A DNA stretch of 64,000 nt, taken from NCBI RefSeq assembly GCF_004765605.1, contig NZ_SRLC01000001.1, forward strand, positions 1,240,001 to 1,304,000, read 5' to 3'. A program made the position numbers and the translations under genes. Under the pieces are notes generated by a model. It saw only the letters and a program-made list of their open reading frames with translations. It ran no database searches and had not been told where the DNA came from. This document shows, piece after piece, positions 23,285 to 31,184 of the stretch. Source of the stretch: Hymenobacter aquaticus. Lineage in GTDB: Bacteria; Bacteroidota; Bacteroidia; Cytophagales; Hymenobacteraceae. The number at the start of each line of letters is the position of its first letter. Positions within the stretch are counted from its first letter, which is position 1.

Positions 23285-24681
23285 AGCCGACAGGAAGAAG
23301 AAGTGAGCTGGCCGAGGCGGCGCAGAAAAAACAGGCTGGTCTGGATGCCGCGCCAGAAGTTGGGCAGGTGCAGAAACTCGTCGGGCCCGTGCTTGTGGTC
23401 GTCGGGCAGGCCGAAGCCCATGAGCACCGTCGGGATACCCAAATGCTGCTCCAGCAGGCTGACCACCGGAATGGTGCCGCCCGAGCGTTGGAGCACCGGC
23501 GGCCGCCCGAAGCCGTGGGCGTAGGCCTGGGCGGCGGCCCGCATCACGGGCAGCGCGGGGGCCACGGTGTAGGGCGGCGCGTGCAGCTGGGCCCGGAGCG
23601 TGGCCCGCACCTGGGGCGGCGTGCGGCGGCGCAGATAGGCCCGCAGCTGCTCTTCCACCCGGTACGGGTCCTGCCCCTCAGCCAACCGGAAGCTGAGCTT
23701 GGCCGAGGCCCGGGCCGGCACTATCGACTGCACGCCTTCGCCCTGGAAGCCGCCGCTCAGCCCCGTGATACTCAGGGAAGGCCGCAGCACGGTGCGCTCG
23801 TACAGGGTGTAGCCCGGCTCGCCCCACCCCCGCGCCACCCGGGCCTCGCGCAGCAGCTGGGCATCGGCGGGCCCGTAGCGCCGCAGGTAGGCCCGCTCGG
23901 CCGCGGCAGCGGGTTGCACGGGTTCGTAAAAGCCGGGAATGGCCACCCGCCCGTGTTCGTCGTGCAGGGCGGCCAGCAGCGTCGTCAGGGCCTGTAAGGG
24001 GTTGAGCACGGCCCCACCAAACACACCCGAATGCAGCTCGGCCGGCGGGCCGGTTACGGTCAGCTCGGCGGCCAGGGAGCCGCGCAGGCCGTAGGTCAGG
24101 GCCGGTTGCCCGGCCGACAGCAGGTTGGTATCCGAGAGCAGGGCCCAGTCGGCGCGCAGCAGGCGGCGGTGGGCCCGGATAAACGCCCCCAGGTTCGGGC
24201 TGCCGATTTCCTCCTCGCCTTCCAGCAGAATCTTCACGTTCAGCGGCAGGGTTTCTCCCTGGGCCAGCAGCAGCTCCAGGGCTTTGAGGTGGACGAAAAA
24301 CTGGCCCTTGTCGTCGGAAGCGCCGCGCCCGTAGAGCCGCGGGCCGCGCACCAGCCCGCCGAAGGGCGGCACCGTCCAGGCGGCGGCCGGCTCGACGGGC
24401 TGCACGTCGTAGTGGCCGTAAATCAGCAGCGTGGGCCGGCCGGGCAGCCCCGTTTTTTCGGCGTACACGATGGGGTGGCCCGGCGTGCGAAACACCCGCA
24501 CGCCCTCCAGCCCCAGGCCGCGCAGATGGCGGGCCAGCCACTCGGCGCAGGCGCGCACGGCCCCGGCCGCGCCCGGCGCGGTGCTGATGCTGGCAAACCC
24601 AACCAGCTCCCGCAGCTCCGCCAGCGTTTTGCGCGCCCAGGCCGGCGAGTAGTGTGTAAAAGGCGCCGACGCGGTTTTCAT
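23236..24681 (-). CDS. M20-family dipeptidase
   Basis: Read from the ATG at 24681 (481 residues), this zinc exopeptidase shows YGHYDVQP (H90 and D92), GRGASDDKGQ (D123), and the catalytic/bridging pair in LLEGEEEIGS (E156-E158). The dimerisation lid spans about residues 200-390, and the C-terminal ligand region is GGTIPVVSLLEQHLGIP. It resembles cytosolic dipeptidases such as carnosine or Xaa-His peptidases. The last 16 residues (SSSCRLCSSSTATATR) are low-complexity and encoded over the start of the amidohydrolase gene, which looks like an overprinted tail. A 54-base gap separates it from the deaminase-like gene upstream. Confidence 0.88.
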   Translation of the reverse strand: MKTASAPFTHYSPAWARKTLAELRELVGFASISTAPGAAGAVRACAEWLARHLRGLGLEGVRVFRTPGHPIVYAEKTGLPGRPTLLIYGHYDVQPVEPAAAWTVPPFGGLVRGPRLYGRGASDDKGQFFVHLKALELLLAQGETLPLNVKILLEGEEEIGSPNLGAFIRAHRRLLRADWALLSDTNLLSAGQPALTYGLRGSLAAELTVTGPPAELHSGVFGGAVLNPLQALTTLLAALHDEHGRVAIPGFYEPVQPAAAAERAYLRRYGPADAQLLREARVARGWGEPGYTLYERTVLRPSLSITGLSGGFQGEGVQSIVPARASAKLSFRLAEGQDPYRVEEQLRAYLRRRTPPQVRATLRAQLHAPPYTVAPALPVMRAAAQAYAHGFGRPPVLQRSGGTIPVVSLLEQHLGIPTVLMGFGLPDDHKHGPDEFLHLPNFWRGIQTSLFFLRRLGQLTSSSCRLCSSSTATATRARATA

Positions 24682-24735
24682 GCGCAAAAAGTTAGGTAGC
24701 AGGCCAGCTCAACAGCATGTCAGTCGCCCCGGGCC

Positions 24736-25647
24736 TCACCAGCCCGCCGCTTCCAGCTCGTAGCCTTTTTGCAGCCGGCGGCGCTGCCGGCCCTCGGCCT
24801 TGTTGGCGCGGGCCCCGTGCCACTCGGTGCGGTACTGGCTGTAGCTGGTGGCCGGGTCGGCGCCGGGGTACGGCGTATGCCGGTCGTAGGGCGGGGCGGT
24901 GGGCCGGTCTTTCTTCTGGGCCCGGATGGGCTGGCGGCCGTAGAAGAAATGGCCCGACACCTGGCGGCCCTGCTCATCAATGACGTGGTAGTGCGGGGCG
25001 TCGAGGGGCTGCTTGGCCCCGTGGTGGGCCACGCGGTACCGAAACCGGGCGTTTACCTTCGGGCTGGCGGCGTTGCGGCGGGCGGCTTCGGCCTCGGCAG
25101 CCCGGCGCGCCGCGTGGGCCGTGGCGTGGAGGCTGTTGCCCACCGAGGGCCCTTGCCCGTCGCCCTCCGGAATACCCGGCGAAGGCAGCGGCGGGTACGA
25201 ATCTTCGCGCTGCAATCCGGCCTCGGCAAGTCGCCTATCCAGCCCCGGCCGCGCCTGGGCCCGGCAGTGCCGGCAGCCGCAGCGGCACCCCGCCGGGTGC
25301 GGATTAGTGCGAACCACCCGCAGAGTCGTGTCGAGCCGAAACCGGTTCAGGAAGCGCTGCAGCGCGCCCCGGCACAGCGGGCAGCCGCCCTGGCTGACCA
25401 CCAGCAGCACGCTGCGCACCCGGGCCGGGAAGCCGGGCTCGGCGGCGGCGCGGCGCTGCAGCCAGCGCACCACTTGTAGCTCGGGGTGGCCGGCGCACCC
25501 AGCCGCCCCGGCGGGAGCCGGCCGCAGCGGTACGCGCAGGGTTTCGCCGCCCCGGGTGTACACGGTAGCCCGGTTCGGCTCGGACGACGGCGCGGACGCG
25601 GGGCGGCGGTTGGCACTGGGGGCGAGGGGCAGCAGGTGCAGGGTCAT
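24736..25647 (-). CDS. Deaminase-like Cys/His protein of the 25-32 kb array
   Basis: The 303-residue protein is not recognised as a whole. Residues 54-56 read HPE, followed by a helix (LQVVRWLQRR), then a strand (VRSVLLVVSQGG), then CPLC at 89-92 and another helix (RGALQRFL). This order is that of the zinc-dependent cytidine/nucleic-acid deaminase fold (HxE...PCxxC), with Gly before the first Cys in place of Pro. A second Cys cluster, GCRCGCRHC (120-128), may bind another metal. The C-terminal part holds a His-rich stretch HYHVIDEQGRQVSGHFFYG. The start overlaps the PLP-enzyme stop by 4 bases (ATGA). Secretion signals are absent. The deaminase reading is a motif inference. Confidence 0.55.
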   Translation of the reverse strand: MTLHLLPLAPSANRRPASAPSSEPNRATVYTRGGETLRVPLRPAPAGAAGCAGHPELQVVRWLQRRAAAEPGFPARVRSVLLVVSQGGCPLCRGALQRFLNRFRLDTTLRVVRTNPHPAGCRCGCRHCRAQARPGLDRRLAEAGLQREDSYPPLPSPGIPEGDGQGPSVGNSLHATAHAARRAAEAEAARRNAASPKVNARFRYRVAHHGAKQPLDAPHYHVIDEQGRQVSGHFFYGRQPIRAQKKDRPTAPPYDRHTPYPGADPATSYSQYRTEWHGARANKAEGRQRRRLQKGYELEAAGW

Positions 25648-26750
25648 GGCAAAAGCAGGGGTTGAGAATGAAAAGCCGGCGCAAACCAGTTGGTGGTGCG
25701 CCTCAGGTGGGTGAGCTGCTCGATCAGGCGGGTCAGGTCTTCCGGCCGGTGGTCGGCGCGCAGGCAGAATGCTACCTGGGGCACCGCGGGCCGGGCCGGG
25801 TCGGCGAGCAGCAGCGGCTGAAAGCCCCGCTCCCGCAGCAGCTGGTAGAGGCCCAGACTAGCCGAGGCCCGGGGCAGCACCAGCTTCTGCACCGGAAACC
25901 AGCCGCCCCGCAGCCGGATGCCCGCCGCGCCCAGCCCCCGCCGCAACTGCCCGATGCGGCCCGCCAGCCGCCGCCGGGCCGGCTCGCCGTGCCGGGCATC
26001 GTGGCGCAGGGCCTCGGCCGCCGCCCAGGCGTGCCAGTTCGACACCGGGCTGGTATGCACCCGCACCGGGCTGCCCTGCTCGTAGCGCGCCAGCCAGGCC
26101 CGGGAGCCCGCCAGCACCGCCACCGGCACCCCCAGCCCTTTGGCCAGCGAGGTAATCGTCAGAACATTGGGGTGGCGCAGGCCCAAATACGGCAGGCAGC
26201 CGCCCCCACCCTGCCCTAGTGGCCGGCGGGCCGAGGCCCGTGCGCCCAGCACCCCAAACGCCTGGGTATCGTCGAGGAGCAGCACCGACTGCGGGTCGGG
26301 GGCCAGCAGCTGTAGGTAGCGGCTCAGGGGCGCGGGTTGCTCCGCAGCCAGCTGCCAGCCGTCGGTGAGCAGCCAGGCGGGGCGGCCCTGCTGACGGTAG
26401 GCGTGCAGCTGCCGGGCCAGCCGGGGCAGGTTGTTGGCGGCAAAGGGCACCACCGGCAGACCCCGCAGCGCGGCCCGGGCCGCGCCCCACTGCCCCACCG
26501 GGTACATGGCCTCATCAATGAAGACCACGCCCCGGCGGGGCACCAGCGTCAGCACGTCCCAGAACAGGTGCAGGGTCGAGGGCGCCAGCAAGCCCGCTTC
26601 CAGCCCCTGCCGCCGGGCCACTTCCCGGGCCGCGCGGCGGTGCCAGTCAGGCTCCTGCAGGGCCGCCGGCCGGCCCGTGCTCAGCGGCAAGCCGGCCGGC
26701 GGCGGCCCGGGGCGGTAGCCCAGGTAATGAGCCGAGGTAAAATCAACCAT
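25644..26750 (-). CDS. BioF-like PLP-dependent enzyme (alpha-oxoamine synthase/aminotransferase fold)
   Basis: The 368-residue protein has the fold-type I layout of 8-amino-7-oxononanoate synthase relatives. The PLP lysine is K204 in TSLAKGLG. D160-D161 in LLLDDTQAFGVLG holds the cofactor ring; the family His in DDAH is Gln here. The N-terminal portion is shorter than in BioF, with little of the substrate tunnel. No biotin genes are nearby, so biotin synthesis is unlikely. Its position between a 660-residue unknown protein and a deaminase-like protein, with a 4-base overlap to the latter, suggests that it makes or modifies a small molecule or residue used by the array. Confidence 0.75.
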   Translation of the reverse strand: MVDFTSAHYLGYRPGPPPAGLPLSTGRPAALQEPDWHRRAAREVARRQGLEAGLLAPSTLHLFWDVLTLVPRRGVVFIDEAMYPVGQWGAARAALRGLPVVPFAANNLPRLARQLHAYRQQGRPAWLLTDGWQLAAEQPAPLSRYLQLLAPDPQSVLLLDDTQAFGVLGARASARRPLGQGGGGCLPYLGLRHPNVLTITSLAKGLGVPVAVLAGSRAWLARYEQGSPVRVHTSPVSNWHAWAAAEALRHDARHGEPARRRLAGRIGQLRRGLGAAGIRLRGGWFPVQKLVLPRASASLGLYQLLRERGFQPLLLADPARPAVPQVAFCLRADHRPEDLTRLIEQLTHLRRTTNWFAPAFHSQPLLLP

Positions 26751-26819
26751 GGCGGGTGGGCGGCAAAGCCACGGCCGCCGCCCTGCCGCGCTGGGGCAGC
26801 AGAGCGGCGGCCGGCTTCC

Positions 26820-28802
26820 TTAGTCGGGCAGGGCGTTGCGGCGCGGCCCGGGCATGCCGGCCGGCCGGTTGGGAGCCAGGGCGTTGAGCCGGGAGGCCGG
26901 GGCCAGTTGCCCGCGCCGCCGCAGCTGCTGGTGCTGCAGAGCGGTTTGCCGCTCAATCAGCTGGGCGGGCTGCAGGTAGCGTTCCTCGTTGTCGGGCAGG
27001 TTCAGGCGGGCATCCACGATGTCGGAGGCTAAGTCGACGCCAGTCACGGCCTTGTAGGCGTGGATGTAGCGCTGAATTTCCTCCCGCCAGTAGTAGGCCC
27101 AGTTGGCGGCGTTGGTGGCCCCCACGCCTGGGCTGTTCCAGGAGCCGTAGCGGATGCTGAGCAGCAGCTGCTCGCCGAAGGTGCCCAGGTCGTGGAAGTG
27201 GCTGATGTTGGCCGGGTTCCAGCCCTGCAGCTGCTTCATGTTGTCGACGCGGTCCATCCAGGGCTCGGTGTAGGGCACCATGATGCGGCCCCCCAGAAAC
27301 TCGCGCACCTCGGGGCGGGCCAGCAGCCACTGCTGCACCAGCATTTCGGAGCGGGCCGTCCAGGGCAGGTCGCCGTACTGGTTGTGGGCGCCCTCGGCCA
27401 GGGTCAGGTGCACTTCGCGCAGGTGGTTCAGAATGGGGAAGCCGTCGGGAATCACGGTGGTGAAGTTGGCCTGCTGGTAAAACTCGGTGGCGGCCCGCAG
27501 CAGCGAGTGGAAGCCACGCAGGAAAAACGCCCGCGACTCGGCCACCGGAATGTCCTGAATGCCGCGCCCCAGCAGCCCGAAGCCGTACTCGTAGCGGTAC
27601 TCCAGGTTGCGGCGGTTCATGCTCAGCCGGAACCGCTCGTCTTCGATGTAGCCCCAGATCAGGTTGTTCAGAGGCCGCAGCGGGTCCAGGTTCAGGTTGG
27701 CCAAGGGGTCCTGGCCGGGGCCTCCCTGGCGCACGTTCTGAAAGCGCAGGCTGATGGCGTTCATGGTTTGCACCAGGCCGCCCTCCTCGTGCCAGTACGA
27801 CCAGATCAGCTCCATCAGGGGCGGGGCCTGCAGCTTCGACTTGAGAATGCCGTAGCACACGTCGGTACCCATGCCGGTGAGGTCGCCCACGTCCTTGAGG
27901 GGCACTTCGGAGAGCTTTTCGCGGATGATTTTGAAGTAGGGCAGCACTTTGCCTTCCTCATTCTCCAGCTGCTCCAGGTACTCCTCGCGCAGGTCGCCGG
28001 GGCTGAACTGGAACCCGCCCAGGCGGCGCGCTTCCGTCGCGTCGCGGTAGGGCTGCAGGTTCAGGTTGCCCGAGCCGCCGGGCCGGTCCCGCTCGATGGC
28101 CATGCCCACTTCCTGCATCAGGTAGGCCTCGGTGGCGGCCTTGAGCATGGCGTAGGAGGCCAGGCGATTGAAGGGCAAAAACATGCGGTTGTTATTGGCC
28201 GCCAGCAGGCTGTCCTGCTGGTTGGGGTTGCGCACGCACAGCACGCTGTCGACGAAGGCCCGGTAGCGGTTGAAGTCGATGGTGCGGTGCCGGATCAGGG
28301 ACCAGAGGGGCTGGTCGTTGGTTTCCTCGCGCTTGGCCTCGCCCAGGGTCACGCGCACGGGCCGCTCCACCTCGTCTTCCATCACCACCAGCTTCCAGGG
28401 GCCAAAGTCGCGGCTGGCGTCGTTCACGTAGCCCTTGATGTGGTAGGTGCCCACCTTGTCCCAGGCGCTCAGGGTCCAGACGATGTCGATGCTTTGCTTG
28501 TCGAGCACCGAGATGCTGTCCTTTTTCAGCCGGAGCTGGTCGAAGAGCTTATCCTTGCGGTTGTCCTCCACCTCCACCCGGGTCAGGGTCAGCACGTCGT
28601 TTTTGATGACGTAGGTGTAGTGAAATACCTGCACCGGGTCGTCGGTGCTCAGGTTGTCGATGGTCAGGTGCAGCTGCCCGGGCGTGCCCAGCACGTCCTT
28701 CAACAGGCGGCGTTCCGTGGGCTCCGTGCTCAGCTCCAGGGTGAGCAGCGAGTTGTCGCCGAGCGAAACGTGGGTAGCGTCAATGCTTAGTTCGCGGTTC
28801 AT
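26820..28802 (-). CDS. Hypothetical protein, 660 residues, in the 25-32 kb array
   Basis: I do not recognise this protein. Residues 1-150 look beta-rich and Ig-like (LLTLELSTEPTERRLLKDVL, VFHYTYVIKND, GTYHIKGYVND). Residues 170-600 are mostly helical with many aromatic and acidic positions (LWSLIRHRTIDFNRYRAFVD; DVGDLTGMGTDVCYGILKSK; LNNLIWGYIEDERFRLSMNR). The C-terminal 50 residues are Arg/Pro-rich and disordered. There is no signal peptide, membrane helix or obvious catalytic motif. It starts 4 bases after the stop of the metallopeptidase-like gene, so the two are coupled. A structural or scaffold subunit is possible. The gene is well defined by frame, codon use and tight spacing. Confidence 0.72.
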   Translation of the reverse strand: MNRELSIDATHVSLGDNSLLTLELSTEPTERRLLKDVLGTPGQLHLTIDNLSTDDPVQVFHYTYVIKNDVLTLTRVEVEDNRKDKLFDQLRLKKDSISVLDKQSIDIVWTLSAWDKVGTYHIKGYVNDASRDFGPWKLVVMEDEVERPVRVTLGEAKREETNDQPLWSLIRHRTIDFNRYRAFVDSVLCVRNPNQQDSLLAANNNRMFLPFNRLASYAMLKAATEAYLMQEVGMAIERDRPGGSGNLNLQPYRDATEARRLGGFQFSPGDLREEYLEQLENEEGKVLPYFKIIREKLSEVPLKDVGDLTGMGTDVCYGILKSKLQAPPLMELIWSYWHEEGGLVQTMNAISLRFQNVRQGGPGQDPLANLNLDPLRPLNNLIWGYIEDERFRLSMNRRNLEYRYEYGFGLLGRGIQDIPVAESRAFFLRGFHSLLRAATEFYQQANFTTVIPDGFPILNHLREVHLTLAEGAHNQYGDLPWTARSEMLVQQWLLARPEVREFLGGRIMVPYTEPWMDRVDNMKQLQGWNPANISHFHDLGTFGEQLLLSIRYGSWNSPGVGATNAANWAYYWREEIQRYIHAYKAVTGVDLASDIVDARLNLPDNEERYLQPAQLIERQTALQHQQLRRRGQLAPASRLNALAPNRPAGMPGPRRNALPD

Positions 28803-28806
28803 GGAT

Positions 28807-30126
28807 TCAAGTGGTTAGAGAGTGAGAAGGGGCGGCCACGCGCCGGGGCGCCGGCGCCGGCGTCTGCCCGTAGCGGCGGGCCCGGTTCAGGGCCCAGCGC
28901 GTGAGCAGGCGGGCCAGCAGGTCGGATTCCTGGGGCGGACTCAGCTGCCCGTCGGCCCGGGCCTGCCCGATGACGGCAAACACCAGCGACGGGGCCGCCG
29001 CCTCGCGCAGCGCGGGCTGCTGCTGCCACTCGTGAAACAGGGCCTGCAGCCGGGCCGGCTGGCGCTCCTGCACGGGAAACAAGTCGGCCAGCCGCTGGTC
29101 GCGAAGGGCCTGGGAGCGGTGGTTGAGCACGAGCTGGGCAAAGCGCGGCAGCAGGTCAACGAGCTGCTGAATCAGCTTCTGCTTGCTGGCCGTCAGCCCG
29201 TCGGTGGGGTACAGGGCCTGCCACTGCCGGGTGAGGGCCGCCCACTGCGGGTGCGGGTACAGGGCCTCGCCCAGGGCCAGGCTCAGGCGCACCCGAATCC
29301 AGGGAAACGGGTGGGGCCCGTCGGTGCCGATGCGAAACACGAAGTAGCTGGGCAAGCTCACCACGCTCATCAGCCCGTAGGTGGCCCCGATGCCGAGGTG
29401 GCCCAGGGCCCAGAAGTCGGACAGGATTTCGTTGAGCCAGCGGCTGAGCAAGAGCCACCCGATTTGCTCGGACCCGCCCTTGGCCGCCTCGGCATCCAGC
29501 TCCAGCCGGATGGTTTTGGTCAGATCCAGCAGTTCGGAGCCCTGGTGGCCCACTTCGTGAATCAACGACGAGGCAATGCCGCTGCCCACCATTCGCTCGC
29601 GCGGAATCTGAATGACGCCCACCGGGTTGTCGTCGCCGCCGGGCAGGCGGGTGCGGGCCCTCCGGATGGCGGCCCCGTGCCCGCGCTCGGCAAAGCAGAT
29701 CAGCGGGGGCGGGTCGAAGTAGTTGCCGGGCAAGCACAGCGCGTCTTCGGCCAGCACGTCGAGGCCGGCCAGCCAGGTGCCCGTGCCGTGCTCCCCGCGC
29801 TGGCTGAGCACGTCGGCGAAGATGTCGACCTGGTCGAGCAGGTTGTTGAAGCGCAGCTTGAGCAGCACGAATTTGGCCTGGGCCTCGGCCGTGCTCAGGG
29901 CCTGGCTTTCGGGCCCCTGCATCCAGCGCACGAACTCCTGCAACCGCCGCCGCAAATCGAAGGCAATGCGGGCCAGGTGGTCGTTGATGGCCGCCTGGGC
30001 CGGGGCCGAAACGGCCGCCGCCAGCACCATGGGCGTGTTGAGCGTGAAGGAGCGCACCGTCTGGAGGCGGCTGAACAAGGCCAGGGCCTCGTTGACCAGA
30101 AACTGCGTGTCGGCGGCGCGGCGCAT
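28807..30126 (-). CDS. Putative HEVGH metallopeptidase of the 25-32 kb array
   Basis: The 439-residue protein carries HEVGH at residues 190-194, preceded by SSLI and followed at 232-239 by NEILSDFW. The HExxH plus a downstream Glu/Asp (E233 or D236) fits a gluzincin-type zinc centre. The rest is helical and rich in Arg and Leu. I see no signal peptide or membrane anchor, so it would act in the cytoplasm or be exported by another route. It starts 3 bases after the stop of the glycine-zipper protein gene, making that protein a natural candidate substrate. I cannot assign it to a named peptidase family. Confidence 0.65.
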   Translation of the reverse strand: MRRAADTQFLVNEALALFSRLQTVRSFTLNTPMVLAAAVSAPAQAAINDHLARIAFDLRRRLQEFVRWMQGPESQALSTAEAQAKFVLLKLRFNNLLDQVDIFADVLSQRGEHGTGTWLAGLDVLAEDALCLPGNYFDPPPLICFAERGHGAAIRRARTRLPGGDDNPVGVIQIPRERMVGSGIASSLIHEVGHQGSELLDLTKTIRLELDAEAAKGGSEQIGWLLLSRWLNEILSDFWALGHLGIGATYGLMSVVSLPSYFVFRIGTDGPHPFPWIRVRLSLALGEALYPHPQWAALTRQWQALYPTDGLTASKQKLIQQLVDLLPRFAQLVLNHRSQALRDQRLADLFPVQERQPARLQALFHEWQQQPALREAAAPSLVFAVIGQARADGQLSPPQESDLLARLLTRWALNRARRYGQTPAPAPRRVAAPSHSLTT

Positions 30127-30129
30127 GGC

Positions 30130-31011
30130 CTAGAGCTGAATAACGAGCGTGCGGCCCCGGCGCTGCCACGTGCCCCGCGCGGCCCGGCCGATGGGCGCGG
30201 GCGCGTAGTCGGGCTCCTGGCCATCCGGCCCGTAGCCGCCGTCGTCGTAGCCGTCATCACCTTGCCCGTCCGGGTCTTGGCCGTAGCCGTTGTTGATATT
30301 CAGGTTGCCCCCGCCGGTGCCGGCGTAGCCGTAGCGGCCCGCGGCCCGGCGGCCGTAGCCACCCGTGCGGCCCGAGCCCCGGCGGCCCGAGGCGTTGCCG
30401 CTGCGCAGCAGCCCCGGCGCGTACTGCCGGGCGGCCTGGCCCAGGGCGGTGCGGGCCAGGGTGGGCGCCGCCACGCCGGGCCGCTGCCGTTGCAGACTGG
30501 CCCCGCGGCGCACGGCCGCGTTGGCGAAGCGCACGTAGGCGCGGGCCGTTTCAAACTCGCGGTCTTCGGGGCTGAGGCCTTCCAGCTCCAGCTCAAACAG
30601 GTTGGTGGCCATCGAGCCCAGCTTGCCCCCGATCATGCCGCCCACGGGGCCACCCACGAAGGTGCCCAGGGCCTTGCCGGCAATGGGCAGCGCCGTTTTG
30701 GCTACCGACTTAAGGGCGCCGCCGATGGCGCGGCCCACCGAGGAGTTGGCGAAGTTGCCCACGGCCCGGCCCGCGCTTCTGATCAGCTTGCCCAGAAACT
30801 GGTTTAGCTCCTGCTCGTTGCTGACTTCCAGCAGCTCGTGGGCCAGCTCCATTTCCTGGGTTTCGTGCAGCTCCCCGGTCATTTCATAGGATTCGCCGTT
30901 CATCTCGCCCATAAATTCGGGGTTGAACTCAAACGTCTCCTGCGAGCCGCCAAACTCCTGCTCCTGGCCGAGGGCTTGCTCAAATTCCTGCGAAAACTCG
31001 TTGTTGTACAT
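30130..31011 (-). CDS. Acidic glycine-zipper protein B
   Basis: Read from the ATG at 31011 (293 residues). Residues 1-60 are Glu/Phe-rich (NNEFSQEFEQ, SQETFEFNPEFMGE). Residues 53-75 (EMELAHELLEVSNEQELNQF) match the paralogue A. Residues 95-135 form a Gly-zipper hydrophobic stretch (ALPIAGKALGTFVGGPVGGM). ATNLFELELEGLSPEDREFE and ARAYVRFANAA follow, then a Gly/Tyr/Asp-rich tail, and the protein ends GTWQRRGRTLVIQL. No Sec signal is seen. The pattern suggests a protein that inserts into or spans a membrane after release of its acidic part. I know no characterised function. The metallopeptidase-like gene follows 3 bases on. Confidence 0.75.
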   Translation of the reverse strand: MYNNEFSQEFEQALGQEQEFGGSQETFEFNPEFMGEMNGESYEMTGELHETQEMELAHELLEVSNEQELNQFLGKLIRSAGRAVGNFANSSVGRAIGGALKSVAKTALPIAGKALGTFVGGPVGGMIGGKLGSMATNLFELELEGLSPEDREFETARAYVRFANAAVRRGASLQRQRPGVAAPTLARTALGQAARQYAPGLLRSGNASGRRGSGRTGGYGRRAAGRYGYAGTGGGNLNINNGYGQDPDGQGDDGYDDGGYGPDGQEPDYAPAPIGRAARGTWQRRGRTLVIQL

Positions 31012-31020
31012 GGCGAAAGG

Positions 31021-31180
31021 TGAATGAGTGAAGTGGTGAATGAGTGAAGTGGTGAATGAGTGAATGAGTGAATGGGTGAATGAGTGAGGTTGAGGGTCAA
31101 TCCGCGCCGGCGGCGCAGAACCGCGCCAGCCGAACAGCCAATTCACTCATTCACTCATTCACTCATTCACTCATTCACCG
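31021..31180. repeat. Paired arms of TGAATGAG octamers between genes B and A
   Basis: The left arm (31021-31088) repeats TGAATGAG and TGAAGTGG. The right arm (31140-31178) is built from CATTCACT, the reverse complement, in four near-perfect 8-base units. Together they could fold into a long imperfect hairpin in the 173-base gap between the paralogues, which might attenuate transcription or set their ratio. Confidence 0.8.
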
Positions 31181-31184
31181 CTGC

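Noticed and set aside
22190..23524. Plus-strand frame reading through the 42-base hairpins as FFF-rich 14-residue repeats
   Set aside because: It continues antisense through two real enzymes and has no plausible start region. The period being a multiple of 3 is not enough evidence for coding.
25644..26750. Biotin synthesis gene bioF
   Set aside because: The usual His beside the PLP-binding Asp is Gln, the N-terminal region is short, and no other biotin gene is in the neighbourhood.
31021..31180. Possible CRISPR array from regular short repeats
   Set aside because: The repeat units are 8 bases without unique spacers, and there are no cas genes. The GC mosaic at 32181-32460 was rejected as CRISPR for the same reasons.
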